Source: Chrysomallon squamiferum (lineage: Eukaryota; Mollusca; Gastropoda; Neomphalida; Peltospiridae). Taken from it: a stretch of DNA of 64,000 nucleotides. Both the position numbers and the translations under genes were made by a program. Under the pieces are notes generated by a model. It was not told the DNA's origin. It worked only from the letters and a program-made list of their open reading frames with translations, and did no database searches. This document shows, one piece after another, positions 1 to 14,140 of the stretch; position 1 is the first letter of the stretch, and each line of letters begins with the position of its first letter. The DNA is taken from positions 33,610,938 to 33,674,937 of the forward strand of contig CM022670.1 of the NCBI GenBank assembly GCA_012295275.1, read 5' to 3'.

Positions 1-1390
1 CAGCTAGTAGCAAGGAGTAGAATGAGCAATAACAGCCAGTAGCAAGTTAGAATGAGCAATAACAGCTAGTAGTAAGGAGTAGAATGATCAGTAACAGCTA
101 GCAGCAAGCAGTAGAATGAGCAATAAAATCTTGTTTTCTTGGTTCATTAGGTTCGATGGAAATTCCTTACATATCATGTCCAATAGGTGAACGCGTCGCT
201 ATTGTTACCTTTTTTATTGACTAAGGTGATACAGCATAAATATACAGTGGAATGAAACTTTGATGACGTCCACAGCATCTGTACTCTGTTAACCATCAGA
301 TGGCAAGCAGTAGAATGAGCAGTAACAGCTAATAGCAAGCAGTAGAATGAGCAATAACAGCTAGTAGCAAGCAGTAGAATGAGCAATAACAGCTAGTAGC
401 AAGCAGTAGAATGAGCAGTAACAGCTAGTAGCAAGCAGTACAAAGAGCAGTAACAGCTAGTAGCAAGCAGTAGCATTAGCAATAACAGCCAGTAGCAAGC
501 AGTAGAATGAGCAATAACAACTAGTAGCAAGCAGTAGAATGAGCAATAACAGCTAGTAGCAAGCAGTAGAATGAGCAGTAACAGCTAGTAGCAAGCAGTA
601 CAAAGAGCAGTAACAGCTAGTAGCAAGCAGTAGCATTAGCAATAACAGCCAGTAGCAAGCAGTAGAATGAGCAATAACAACTAGTAGCAAGCAGTAGAAT
701 GAGCAATAACAACTAGTAGCAAGTTAGAATGAGCAATAACAGCCAGTAGCAAGCAGTAGAATGAGCAATAACAACTAGTAGCAAGCAGTAGAATGAGCAA
801 TAACAGCCAGTAGCAAGTTAGAATGAGCAATAACAGCTAGTAGCAAGGAGTAGAATGAGCAATAACAGCTAGTAGCAAGGAGTAGAATGAGCAGTAACAG
901 CTAGTAGCAAGGAGTAGAATGAGCAATAACAGCCAGTAGCAAGTTAGAATGAGCAATAACAGCTAGTAGTAAGGAGTAGAATGATCAGTAACAGCTAGCA
1001 GCAAGCAGTAGAATGAGCAATAACATCCAGTAGCAAGTTAGAATGAGCAATAACAGCTAGTAGCAAGTAGTAGAATGAGCAATAACAGCTAGTAGCAAGG
1101 AGTAGAATGAGAAGTAACAGCTAGTAGCAAGCAGTAGAATGAGTAATAACAGCCAGTAGTAAGGAGTGGAATGAGAAATAACAGCTAGTAGCAAGGAGTA
1201 GAATGAGAAGTAACAGCTAGTAGCAAGGAGTAGAATGAGTAATAACAGCTAGTAGTAAGGAGTGGAATGAGAAATAACAGCTAGTAGCAATGAGTAGAAT
1301 GAGCAGTAACAGCTAATAGCAAGTTAGAATGAGCAATAACAGCTAGTAGCAAGGAGTAGAATGAGCAGTAACAGCTAGTAGAAGCGGTAC
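1..1390. repeat. 30-32 bp minisatellite with higher-order structure
   Basis: Tandem array of a monomer built around AGAATGAGCAATAACAGC followed by TAGTAGCAAG(C/G)AGT. Most monomers are 32 bp; a 30 bp variant carries GCAAGTTAGAATG instead of GCAAGCAGTAGAATG. Bases 381-540 and 541-700 are identical, so five monomers (160 bp) form a higher-order unit. Bases 1-126 are identical to 898-1023, showing duplication over a longer range. The unit is not a multiple of three, so reading frames across it are not meaningful. The array is interrupted at 127-301 and starts before the window. Confidence 0.95.
127..301. other. Non-repeat segment interrupting the minisatellite
   Basis: About 175 bp with no similarity to the surrounding monomers. 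The left edge cuts a monomer after GAGCAATAA and the right edge resumes at GCAAGCAGT. No terminal inverted repeat, target-site duplication or poly(A) tail is obvious. It may be an insertion or an older unit of the locus. No gene is recognised in it. Confidence 0.6.
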
Positions 1391-1570
1391 TAGTAGTAAC
1401 AGAACCAGTAGCAGTAGTAGTAGTTTCAGCAGCAATAATAATAACAGCTATTATCAGCAACAGTACTAGTTGCAGTAGTTGTACCTGTAGCAATTGCAGT
1501 AACAGCAATAACAACAACGGTACTAGTAACAGCAGCTGCAGGAATAGTAGCAGCTGTAACAGAGTCGTAG
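1380..1570. repeat. Degenerate AGY/AAC trinucleotide tract
   Basis: Imperfect run of AGT, AGC, AAC, AAT and GCA triplets that follows directly on the minisatellite and shares its CAGTAG and AACAGC words. It may be the diverged edge of the array. The open frame on the minus strand (Leu-rich) is a by-product of triplet periodicity. Confidence 0.7.
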
Positions 1571-3118
1571 TTAACAGCAGAACCAGAGATATTTTAGTAA
1601 TTACCAAAAATACTAGCAAAAAGCATAGCATAAACTAAATTAATATTTGAGAACAATTACAGAGAATCTCTTTTCTTCTGTTTAAATACCAGTAAGTTAA
1701 AAACAGTAACATATTTATGCTAACTGTTATGCTGTCAGTGGTAATACATACTGAAAATTATATTAACTGGATCGCTATATATTTTATTATTACAGAAAAT
1801 CACGTTCGTTTGTGAAGCAATATAAATATCTTGTAATGTTCAAGTTCAACTTTATAGTTTATTGGATCTTATTGTAGTGAAGGGCAATGAAAATCAAGTT
1901 TGCTTTGAACGAACCTGGACGATTATTGTACTGTCTGACTTACGACCATTAGATGATATTAACAGGTACATTTTCAGAATCGTGGGTGAGTGGCGGTCCT
2001 CCCACGGAATGGACATTTCGAGAACAAATTATTATCTTTCGTCTTTGTTTTCGTTAATTCCATTTAATCAGATAATCTGGGCAGCTTTGTGTATTTTGGA
2101 GGCCATAAATATCCAACGCAGAAAATAACTTGAAAAAAGGCACAAAAAGTAAAAAAAAAAAAAAAAAAAAAATGTCATGGTGTCACTGGTTAAACAAGTT
2201 ATCGAATCGAAAATACTTTGTGAAAAAGAACAAGCAAAAAAAAAAATAAAATAATAATTGGAGAATCATGTATTTGTTATTCCAGTTATTTATAAGATCA
2301 AGGTGACTTTGGTAATGGTCAGATCAGCCTACTTTATTTCTCTCTCACTTTGTCTGACTGACTGTCTGTCTGACTGTCTGTGGTAAATTTCCGTAACTTC
2401 ACACATAAAACTGAGCGAAAAGTCAGAACTTCACGACCAGATAAAGCAGAAGAACAAGTGCACTTTCATCTGCACGTCTAGACACTGCAAAAAATGTACA
2501 CATACTCACAGATAAGTACAAACTTAAAAGAAAGTTTAAAATGAAAACACCACAATAAATGCGTTTTGTTTTGCTTCTTTTGTACACTCAAGACATCCAA
2601 TTTAAATGAAATTACCAAAACATAAAAGGAAACAAATAGTTATAAAACGGTGAATTCGGTATCATTCTTGCACTTGTAGTGTTGTAGTCCTCATATGATA
2701 TATATATATATGCAAGAATCAAAGGAACAAATGTGACGGTGCAGTCTTTCTGTGACATATAGCAGAGTGACAGCTATGATAGTATTAATGCGTCTTTCCT
2801 GATCAGGTTAATATCTGTAGCATCTGAGTAAATCAAATGTTACTGTTAAAAACTCTTATTTATTCAGTATGTTAAAATCACTTCGTCATTTTGTGTTCCA
2901 TGTGATTAAGCACTGCCCCTTTGTTTTGGGGTTTTTTCTGAAACTGGCTTTACTATCTGACGCTTGTTGTATCCAATATGTTCAAACCATCCTGCTATAA
3001 TTAATTTATGACCATACATATTGCCAGTGCCAAGTTTCTCACACAAAAAACAGAGGCACACATAAAAAATGAAGAAGTGATGAATACCCTCGGTTACTGA
3101 GCAACTTTTTCAAATTTG
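1571..3118. other. Unique AT-rich stretch, no gene seen
   Basis: Contains an A22 run at 2151-2172, a short CTGA/CTGT-rich tract at about 2345-2385 and a TA run near 2700. An 88-codon open frame at 1862-2128 (+) lacks an ATG start and matches no family known to me. It is not supported as a gene. Confidence 0.5.
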
Positions 3119-3296
3119 TCTTAATGGCCGAACAGTAACATCGTCCGCCTATGGAGTGCGGGAGAATGGGTGCCATACGTTCGAATCTCGTCAGCGATAT
3201 CTGACTTTGTCTTCCTGCGCCAGTGCGTTCCCCAATATTGTCTATGTGTAGAGTCTAATCAGATGTACATGTGACAGAAAATTAAAAAAAAACAAA
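3119..3296 (+). mobile_element. tRNA-derived SINE-like element, copy 1
   Basis: The head contains an A-box-like TGGCCGAACAG at 3125 and a B-box-like GTTCGAATCTC at about 3179, spaced about 54 bp apart, as expected for an internal RNA polymerase III promoter of a tRNA-derived SINE. It is followed by CGTCAGCGATATCTGA, a conserved body (AGTGCGTTCC, GTCTAATCAGATGTACAT) and an A-rich tail. The same order of blocks recurs at 6.43-6.60 kb, and the tail block recurs at 10.6 kb. SINEs carry no protein and depend on a LINE for movement; this copy is probably inactive. The family name is unknown to me. Confidence 0.65.
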
Positions 3297-6415
<3,119 letters not shown>

Positions 6416-6600
6416 ACTGTTGTGTTGATGGTCGACTAGCATCGTCGTCACTGTTCTGTGTGAGGCGAATGGGTCTTTACGTTCGAGTCTCGTCAGCGAC
6501 ATCTGAGGTCGTGACTGGACTTTGTCATCCTGTGACAATGCGTTCCCGAATATGCGGAGTCTAAGACGTACATATGCCAAAGAATATTCAATCATAAAAC
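6416..6600 (+). mobile_element. tRNA-derived SINE-like element, copy 2
   Basis: Diverged second copy of the element at 3.1 kb. The A-box-like TGGTCGAC is at 6429 and the B-box-like GTTCGAGTCTC at 6481, 52 bp apart. The following CGTCAGCGACATCTGA matches copy 1 closely, as do AATGCGTTCCC and GAGTCTAAGACGTACATATG. Relative to copy 1 it has about 15 extra bases after ATCTGA and a short deletion before GAGTCTAA. The tail is not a clean poly(A). Confidence 0.65.
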
Positions 6601-7399
6601 ATATATACATTTATATTATACAACATCCGTGAACTGCATACAAGAGGGCATTAGAATCTTTATGTTTAGTGTTTACGCTTTAATGTTTAAAATGCTTAGA
6701 TAATATTTGAACCTTAGAGTGAGTAAATCGGTGTTTAAGCATCAGTAAGATATAAATAAATTTTAAGAAGGAAAAGAAAAAGGTAACCTGAATATAAATG
6801 CAACGCATTGTTAAGATTGTTTCCAAACTTCAAATGATGAAATAACATTTATATTATAAGAAATTAAATAACTACACTGACAAAATAGGACATAACGACG
6901 TTGGCAGCCTCCATAACGACGTAGGCGGTCAAAACATTTTCATCAAAAGTCGTATTTGTAGTTTATTTATTTCTTTCACTTTCACAGCGGTTTTAATGAC
7001 TGCCACAAATAAATTTGCATTTTCTTATTTGTCCAGCTTTTTCACAGTGAGTCATGTAATTTGTAAAAAATGAATTAAATTAAAGTAGCGTTTATGTTAA
7101 ACGATTAATGAAAAATTAAAAATTAAAAAAATAAATAAAAATAAAAATCCCAGAGAAAATATCAGAATGATATTTATTCGGCTTATATGTAAGTATCTGA
7201 ACTTGTCTGAGAGAACAGCGCGCCTCCAGTAAATGTAAGCATAAATGAAGTTGTTTTCTGATAGACTGATATAAAACAATAACTATTTTTGGAATAATTT
7301 TCTTGGAATAAGAATCAAGGCAGAATCAGTAGGAGTCATAGCCTGAGAAACATATATATAGTAAGTATCACCAACACAAACACAGGCAACACACAAAAT

Positions 7400-7402
<3 letters not shown>
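6601..7402. other. Unique AT-rich stretch, no gene seen
   Basis: Ordinary AT-rich sequence. It includes a small internal duplication near 6890-6920, where ATAACGACGT recurs after about 22 bp. No gene recognised. Confidence 0.5.

Positions 7403-7480
<78 letters not shown>
7403..7480. repeat. (GA)39 microsatellite
   Basis: Pure GA array of about 78 bp. Confidence 0.98.
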
Positions 7481-7483
<3 letters not shown>

Positions 7484-7550
7484 CATGTGCTATCTAGCTC
7501 TATCGTTTTGTATGATATCGTATAGAAGTTCTTGTATCGTGTTGATACTA

Positions 7551-7775
7551 ATTTATGTTCTAAAGTCACAAAGAATGAACAATAAAAATAAATGGATACG
7601 TTTTTAAAAGGAATGATGCAATCTGATTTGAAATACGACATAATTTACAGCGTAAAACTTTATATAAATTTAGTGAAATAAAGTCAAGCAGTCATAACCT
7701 TTTGTTTTGATTTATACAGAAAATATCGACATGTTTGATATGACGCATACAACAAAGTGTAGTAATGATGTAACT
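7551..7775 (+). repeat. Diverged direct repeat, copy 1
   Basis: Matches 9351-9640 in the same orientation. Shared blocks run in order: ATTTATGTTC, CACAAAGAATGAAC, GACATAATTTACAGC, ACCTTTT.TTTTGATTTATA and GATACAACAAAG-like sequence. The first shared base lies exactly 1800 bp upstream of its partner. It may be two copies of an old transposable element or a segmental duplication; the family is not recognised. Confidence 0.75.
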
Positions 7776-9350
7776 TTTAGCATAATAATAACTCAAACAT
7801 AAAATACTTTGACATTTAAATTTGTCCGTATATTACAATTTTTTATTATTATTATTATTATTTTTTTTTTTTGGTCTGTGTATCTGTCAATCTTACTGTA
7901 TTTAAAACATGATGTATTCGTTATAATGGTGATATTTTCATTTCCTCATTGAATAACCTATCCCTTCCCCTATAAATAACACCCAATCCACACACAGCTA
8001 GGCGGACGTACGCTGGAATTTCGTGGAAAACGTGAAATCCTCGAACATTCTCAGTGACAAAAGCTGTAAACATTCCCCACAGGTCTTAAGAAAATAGCCA
8101 TAACGGTTGTTAACACAGGTCCATACAGACCAGATGTAATTACTGCTTCGTAAAGACAGAGATAACACCAGTCCCCGATGTGTGTGCGTGATATATTTGA
8201 AATACCTGTTAATAGCAATGTCCCGGCGTGAGGTATTTTAATTTTTGTATTTACATAAAGGATGTGGGTAAATAAATGTTAGGTCTGTGTTAAATATGTT
8301 CGAACTTGCGTGTATTTAATAACACAACTTTTTTTATATCAGTTTGTTCACAAGAAATATAAGTAATACACATAAATACCAAAATATTCACACATCAGGA
8401 TTGCGTGGATTCATCTATGCAAGTATACATGATACATACTTAGAGACAAAGAAACAAACAGATATACATACACATATACACACCCACGTTCATATTATAC
8501 ATGCATACATACATATAAACATATATGCATAATATTGCATACCTACATATATATATATATACAAACACACATACAGTGTATATTAGAAATTAACAGCAAA
8601 TAGATGACAATATTTGGCGCTGATTTTGATAGGAGGTCTCCTTGTTTAATTATAACACAAAGAGAAGAGAAATCTGATATTCCACTGGCTAATATTATCA
8701 ATCAAAAGGAAGGAACATTATTTACAAAGACATGAAAAGACATATCAAGTCCTAAGGTAAACCAGTTGGAACGTCATATAAATGAAAGCTCCCATGACCA
8801 GAACTACATCCCATTCCAGAAAATATTATATATAAATATCAAGAAATCTTACATTCGCACTGGTCTAATAAACATGAAAACAAATCGTTTAATAGTTTCG
8901 TACAACATTTTTCTTAACAAGTGTGTTTTTAGTTTTATTTCTCTTCTGACGCCAGCTACCTCAATTATCATAGATGCGACGTATAAAACAGTCGTTTATC
9001 GTGTTTGACGACAACACTGCAGAACATAATCCTACATGCGTTCTGGCGTCAGTATTCAAAATTATTCTTCATTAATATTACGTTTCTGTTTATGCTTAAA
9101 TTAGGGTCAAATGTGATGTCTGTGCATAAACAACTGCACACAGTTTCGTCAGAATAAAACCGGATCAGTGCTTTTCCTTTTCTCAGCTTTGATACGTAAT
9201 TCTGAGATGTTTTTGCGATGTTTTGGGGCTGCACCTCAGAGACAACGAGACAAACTCAAATATAACAGGTCGCAGGTTCTACCCTTCGCACCGCGTCCAC
9301 TGAAAAAATTCCCATTCTTCCAGCGGCTGTCTGTTGTTACAATAATTATA
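7776..9350. other. Mostly unique stretch with an ACAT-rich tract
   Basis: Contains a T-rich run near 7840-7872 and an imperfect ACAT/TATA-rich tract at about 8455-8575. Small open frames at 8766-9008 and 9168-9395 show no recognisable domain. Confidence 0.5.
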
Positions 9351-9640
9351 ATTTATGTTCCTAACTCACAAAGAATGAACTATAAAAATAATTAGATATT
9401 TTTTTAAAAAGGAATAATGGAATTTGATTTAGAAGCGACATAATTTACAGCATGAAACTTTACTAAAATACTTTCTAATAGCCATAAGGCTAAATAATAA
9501 CCACTCCAAAATATATACATGCATTCTATAGATACACACACACACAAGCGCACGCACGGGCACGTACATTCAAAACCTTTTATTTTGATTTATATTGAAA
9601 ATATTTAGATGGATACAACAAAGCCAAGTTAGGATGTTAT
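9351..9640 (+). repeat. Diverged direct repeat, copy 2
   Basis: Second copy of the repeat at 7551-7775. Relative to copy 1 it carries an extra 75-80 bp in the middle (about 9475-9570), including a short AC run and ACGCACGGGCACG. Either this copy gained a segment or copy 1 lost it. Flanks outside the shared blocks do not match. Confidence 0.75.
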
Positions 9641-9681
9641 TTTTTTTTTTAATACTGAAATGTTTTGTCTGTTTTATTTAT

Positions 9682-9708
9682 CAAAAAAAAAAAAAAAAAA
9701 AAAAAAAG
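9682..9708. repeat. Poly(A) run
   Basis: Nearly pure A run of 20 or more bases. Confidence 0.9.
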
Positions 9709-9870
9709 AAAATCCTTATCTAATAATCGTAAAAAACTATCTTTATGGCTGAAGGTATCTCCATTCGTTTTATTTTTATAACAGAAACCATATGTTAGAT
9801 AGATATAACCGTTACTGATAAAATACAGTATCGTATTAAAAATGTTTTCATTGTTTCGTTCCGTTAAAAT

Positions 9871-9951
9871 AAGATCATAATTTATTTTTATTATTTTCTT
9901 TTCGTGTTTTTTTATTATTAAGATCATAATTTATTTTTATTATTTTCTTTC
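9871..9951. repeat. 49 bp tandem duplication
   Basis: A block beginning AAGATCATAATTTATTTTTA and continuing for about 31 bp occurs at 9871 and again at 9920, a period of 49 bp. It lies in T-rich DNA. Confidence 0.85.
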
Positions 9952-10411
9952 TTTTTTTTTTAGTTATTTTATTTTATTTTATATTTTTTTTTGTATTTGT
10001 ATTTTGAGGGGTTTTTTTGTTTTTAAATTGGGATGTGTTTGTAAATATTCATTATTCAGACGCTGTGTGACACTAGGGTTCACTGGTGTCAGGTTACAAC
10101 TCTAAAATTGTCGAGATTAAGCAATAACGTAGGTGTGCAATTTATTTCAACGATGCCCATTAACTCGGGTGGCATATTGATCTGTGTATCGCGGTAATCC
10201 CGTCCCACAATAAATGCAGATTGTGTGGATATCCCCTCTCCAGTCCACCACACATGTACACTATTAGCATTCAACAATCAAAGCGGTATTACGAAACATT
10301 CCATGCATGTCGCGGGTGCCTGGGTAGTGTCGGTTAATAACCTGCTTGTAACACTGTGAGAGGAAATCCAACAGTAGAGCAATTTTAAGTGTCTGCGAAT
10401 TACTAGTAACA

Positions 10412-10441
10412 ACAAATGTAGTAATAGTAATAATAGTAATA

Positions 10442-10478
<37 letters not shown>

Positions 10479-10479
10479 A

Positions 10480-10528
<49 letters not shown>

Positions 10529-10530
10529 TT
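10412..10530. repeat. (AAT)n microsatellite
   Basis: AAT/AGT triplet array, almost pure AAT after 10440, with one GAA interruption. Confidence 0.95.
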
Positions 10531-10589
10531 GTTATGGTTGTTGTTGCTGTTGTTAATATTATTATGAAGTCGTTATAAGGCTTTGCACT

Positions 10590-10670
10590 CATATGTCACT
10601 GTGGTATTGACTAGAATATTGTCTTTGTGCAGTCTAATGAGACGTACCCAAGACTATACAATACTCACTC
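10590..10670 (+). mobile_element. SINE-like fragment (3' part)
   Basis: AATATTGTCTTTGTGCAGTC followed by TAATGAGACGTACC matches the 3' block of the SINE-like copy at 3.1 kb (AATATTGTCTATGTG then AGTCTAATCAGATGTACAT). No A or B box is visible upstream, so this is a 5'-truncated or heavily decayed copy. Confidence 0.45.
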
Positions 10671-10690
10671 CGAAGATACACCATTATTAT

Positions 10691-10691
10691 A

Positions 10692-10746
<55 letters not shown>

Positions 10747-10770
10747 ACACACACACGTGCACACACGCAT
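10691..10770. repeat. (AC)n microsatellite
   Basis: Pure AC from 10692 to about 10744, then interrupted by TG and GC steps. Confidence 0.95.
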
Positions 10771-11189
10771 ATATAAACGAAAAAAGAAAAAGAAGAAAAA
10801 AAAATGAAAGAAAAGAAGTTCTTTGTAGAAATAAATAAATAAAATAAAATGAAATTTAGAAAACAAAAAAAAAAGACAAGAAAAAAAGAAGGTAAAAAGA
10901 AATACAGCTGGAATAGGATGTAACTCGAATCATTTCAAGTCATTTTATTGTAACAAATGAGCCAACAAATCTGTTAAACGTAGAATGAGATAAATGGTAA
11001 AAACGTACAAGGTTAATCGGTAGATCCATAAATCTTCAGAAAGGGAAACACCACTTCAGTCATTACATTACAGTTTAATTCTAAAACTGCGAAATTAACC
11101 ATTTAGAATTTTTTTTATGACGGCTGTGAAGTTTATGTTAACACCTGCAAAGGTAATTAATTGATTAAATTCTATCGTTTTGTTGTTCA

Positions 11190-11202
11190 TACAGCTTTAT
11201 TT

Positions 11203-11238
<36 letters not shown>

Positions 11239-11240
11239 CT
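11190..11240. repeat. (TTTA)n microsatellite
   Basis: Tetranucleotide TTTA array in T-rich surroundings. Confidence 0.9.
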
Positions 11241-11567
11241 TGTTGTTTGTTTGTTTTGGTTTAAACTCACATGTGAAAATAATTTAACGTATATCATTAT
11301 GTTGTTATATATATTTTATTAACTAATTTCTCTTTCTTTCATTTCTTTTCTTCTATATATTTTTTTAAATTTTTTTTAATTGTATTTTATTTCATTTCAT
11401 TTTATTTATGTAAAGGAATGGTATACATGTTAGAAGAAAATATCTTTGTTGGTATCTTGTTAAATTTAAATGTACCAATTAGAATTTTCCCAGCTAGCAA
11501 TGACAATAACTAAGACCATAATGTTACATCTTTATTATCAAATAAAATTTAAACTGAATTAATGAGA

Positions 11568-11640
11568 AGGCTTGATAGCTGAAAGCTGCAAGACTGCATA
11601 TTTTCGAGCCCATAAAAAGTGGGTCAACAAGAACAGCAAC
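11568..11640 (+). mobile_element. Possible SINE head
   Basis: GATAGCTGAAAGCTGC resembles a weak A box, and TTTTCGAGCCC (about 11601-11611) resembles a B box (consensus GGTTCGANNCC). An A/CAA-rich tail follows, a common SINE 3' end. It differs from the family at 3.1 and 6.4 kb. Alternatively this is chance resemblance in unique DNA. Confidence 0.25.
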
Positions 11641-11850
11641 AATCAAAACAACAACAACAACCAGAAAAAAAAAAAAAAAAAAATCACTGGTAAAAAACAA
11701 CAACAAGAAAATGATGATGATGAGAAAGCAGTAGCAGCAACGGTAGTGACAACAACAACTACAAGTACAACAATAACAACTTCAGCAACAACAATTACAG
11801 CAATAACAACAACAACAACAACAACTATAATATTAAGAAAGAAAGAAAGA
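11621..11850. repeat. CAA/ACA-rich imperfect trinucleotide tract with A19 run
   Basis: Interrupted AAC, ACA and GAT triplets around an A run at about 11665-11683, ending in GAAA repeats near 11835-11855. The open frame through it (Thr, Asn and Lys-rich) is a by-product. Confidence 0.85.
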
Positions 11851-11877
11851 AAGAATGAATGGAGAAAGAAAGAATGA

Positions 11878-12784
11878 AAAAACGAAAAAAAAAGAAATAA
11901 TTATAATTCAGTTATATCATAATAAATGTCAAAAAAGAATTTCATTTCTATGCAAGAAAAACAAAGAATAATAATTATATATAATTATATAACACGATAT
12001 TTTTCAAACTCAGATCTGAAACGCTAAAACAACCTACATACCAATATCATTAAACAGTCAAACCAGTCTCATTCAATCTTCATTTTCTTTCTCTCGTCAG
12101 AATCGCTTTGACATTCTTAAGCACACTTCGGCTGTTACAGCAAAGGCAACTTTATTTCAGAATTCTCAGTCTCTCTCAACCATTTCAGATTACTTCATTT
12201 GGTAACGCTTTGTTTTTCATCTTCTCTCAACTCATTTTCTGCTGCCTGTAGTGTGAATCCACGTGCGAAATACTGACCCTACAAGCTGGACGCTTTTATT
12301 TTAAGACTAACTTGATGTCGTCAGTAATTAAAGGGAAGTCCTTTCCTGGTTTCATGAAATGTATAAGCAGAGCATAAGATTATATAAATTGGATATGTGT
12401 CTTGGATATTAAATTCAAAGCCGTGTGTTGTGTTTGACGCTCTGTGTTAATACTAAACGCAAGCGTGTGGTATTGTTCAGTAAGTTATTTTAAAAAGTCA
12501 AGTTGTTTAGTGTGGACGAAAGAATTATGACTGGTAGCAAATACAACATTATTTATTTTTAAGTTTTTTTGTGTTCAGCTGTTTTCCATTACAAGTAAGA
12601 TAATGCGTGTTTATTTATTTTTAGAAGGGAATGTACTTTAATGTGTGAGACAGCAATTTAATAAATTACATTTAAAGTGCAAAGACGATCCTACATTAAA
12701 ATAAGTAGAATAATATTAATTACTTTTTTTTTTTTTTTAATTTTAGGGACGTGTTAATGCGAAAAATTTTGTGGGACATTGTCA
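11878..12784. other. Unique AT-rich stretch, no gene seen
   Basis: Ordinary AT-rich sequence with short T runs (about 12725-12739). No gene, RNA or repeat recognised. Confidence 0.5.
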
Positions 12785-12980
12785 ACTAATAACTAATTTA
12801 AAAAACAACAACAAACAAAAACAAAAAAACAACAAAAAAAAAAACAACAATAAAACAACAACAAAACCCCCTAAAAAAAAAAACAACAACAAAAACAACA
12901 AAACTGGCACTTTATTAATGAAAGAAAGATAATTGTCACAATATACCAAATGAAAAAAAAAAAAAAAAAAAAAAAAACGA
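12785..12980. repeat. A-rich CAAA/ACAAC tract and A24 run
   Basis: Imperfect ACAACAAAAACA sequence at 12795-12905, then a long A run at about 12954-12977. Confidence 0.85.
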
Positions 12981-13322
12981 TTTGCATAACATAAACACGG
13001 GCAGCAATTTGGTTTAGTTTGGAATACTGTAAAAACAAAACCGTTAATATGAATGAACATTATGGAAACATCAGTATAATTTAAAATTAAAGCTTTTGAT
13101 GTCATCAAAGTTTCGTGTATAATGAAAGAGAAACGAAACTTGATATCACCAGTCTGCAGTTACCGATTAGTTCCTCTAATAGTCAGGACGGCACATACCA
13201 TAACCTTTGATTAAAAAAACACATCACAGTTTCGCTGAAACTCAAAATAGCCTGCGATACGCATTACAAAATAACATATCCTATAAACTACCCTTGCTTC
13301 TCAAATAACCATACTTATGCAA

Positions 13323-13345
13323 TAAAAAAAAAAAACAAAAATAAC

Positions 13346-13382
<37 letters not shown>

Positions 13383-13462
13383 GGTTCAAGATTATTTTTT
13401 AATATTTGAAAATGATCTAGCTATTAGAGAAAAACAAACAAACAAACAGATAAATAAACAAA

Positions 13463-13501
<39 letters not shown>

Positions 13502-13503
13502 AC
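13323..13503. repeat. (AAT)n, then (AAAC)n/(AAAT)n
   Basis: AAT array at about 13343-13381, a 50 bp spacer, then AAAC units passing into a pure AAAT array ending at 13503. Confidence 0.95.
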
Positions 13504-13864
13504 ATAATTTTCCTAACCCTTCTGTATTTTCTGAAGGTCAATGGGAACGTAAATGAAATCTCGCGTGAATTTTCGATTTCTGCATCTGAACGTTTCAATT
13601 ATCGTGACAAATCCTACTTCGTTATCGTTTCAATTTTTCACATATTCGTTGTCGCGTTAAATTTGATTTGTTGCTAAGTAACGTCGCGGACACCTCCAGA
13701 TCACAGCCATTGCTTGCAAATGTTAATGAAGCTATGTTGCAAAGCTTTTGTGCTTAGGAATAATCTATGTTGTTTTTATAAACCGACTGAAACTGTGTCA
13801 TATATTATATTTGTACAGTGTTACATCATTTGTGGTTAATTATGGTTTCACGTTATTGCTAATG

Positions 13865-14140
13865 TAATTATTGCTGTTGCTGTTATTATTATTATTGTTG
13901 TTGTTGTTGTTGTTGTTATTATTATTATTATTATTATTGTTGTTGTTGTTGTTGTTGTTAATGTCATCATCTTCATCATTATCATCGTCATCGTCATTAT
14001 TATTATTATTATTACTGTACTACTGGTGGTAGGAGTAGTAACTATTAGTAGTAATATAAGTAATAGTAGTAGTAGTAGTAGTAGTAGTAGTAGCAAAAAT
14101 AGTAGTAATAATAGCAGTGGTAGTAGTGATAGACGTAATA
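13865..14140. repeat. Compound trinucleotide tract
   Basis: Successive blocks of TTG, TTA, TTG, ATC, TTA and AGT triplets. All blocks keep a three-base period while the motif changes, which creates a 100-codon minus-strand frame of Leu, Ile and Thr that is not a gene. Confidence 0.95.

Noticed and set aside
1-1400. CRISPR-like array
   Set aside because: The repeat units abut directly with no unique spacers, and the context is an animal genome; it is a minisatellite.
1281-1631. 116-codon Leu-rich minus-strand ORF
   Set aside because: It spans the minisatellite edge and triplet tract; the 32 bp unit shifts frame each period, so no stable protein repeat exists.
3119-3200. True tRNA gene
   Set aside because: The A-box and B-box motifs are present, but acceptor-stem pairing is not evident and the body continues as a repeated SINE-like sequence with an A-rich tail.
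9210-9300. Possible tRNA or SINE head at GGTTCTACCC
   Set aside because: B-box resemblance is poor, there is no A box at the right distance, and no cloverleaf could be drawn by eye.
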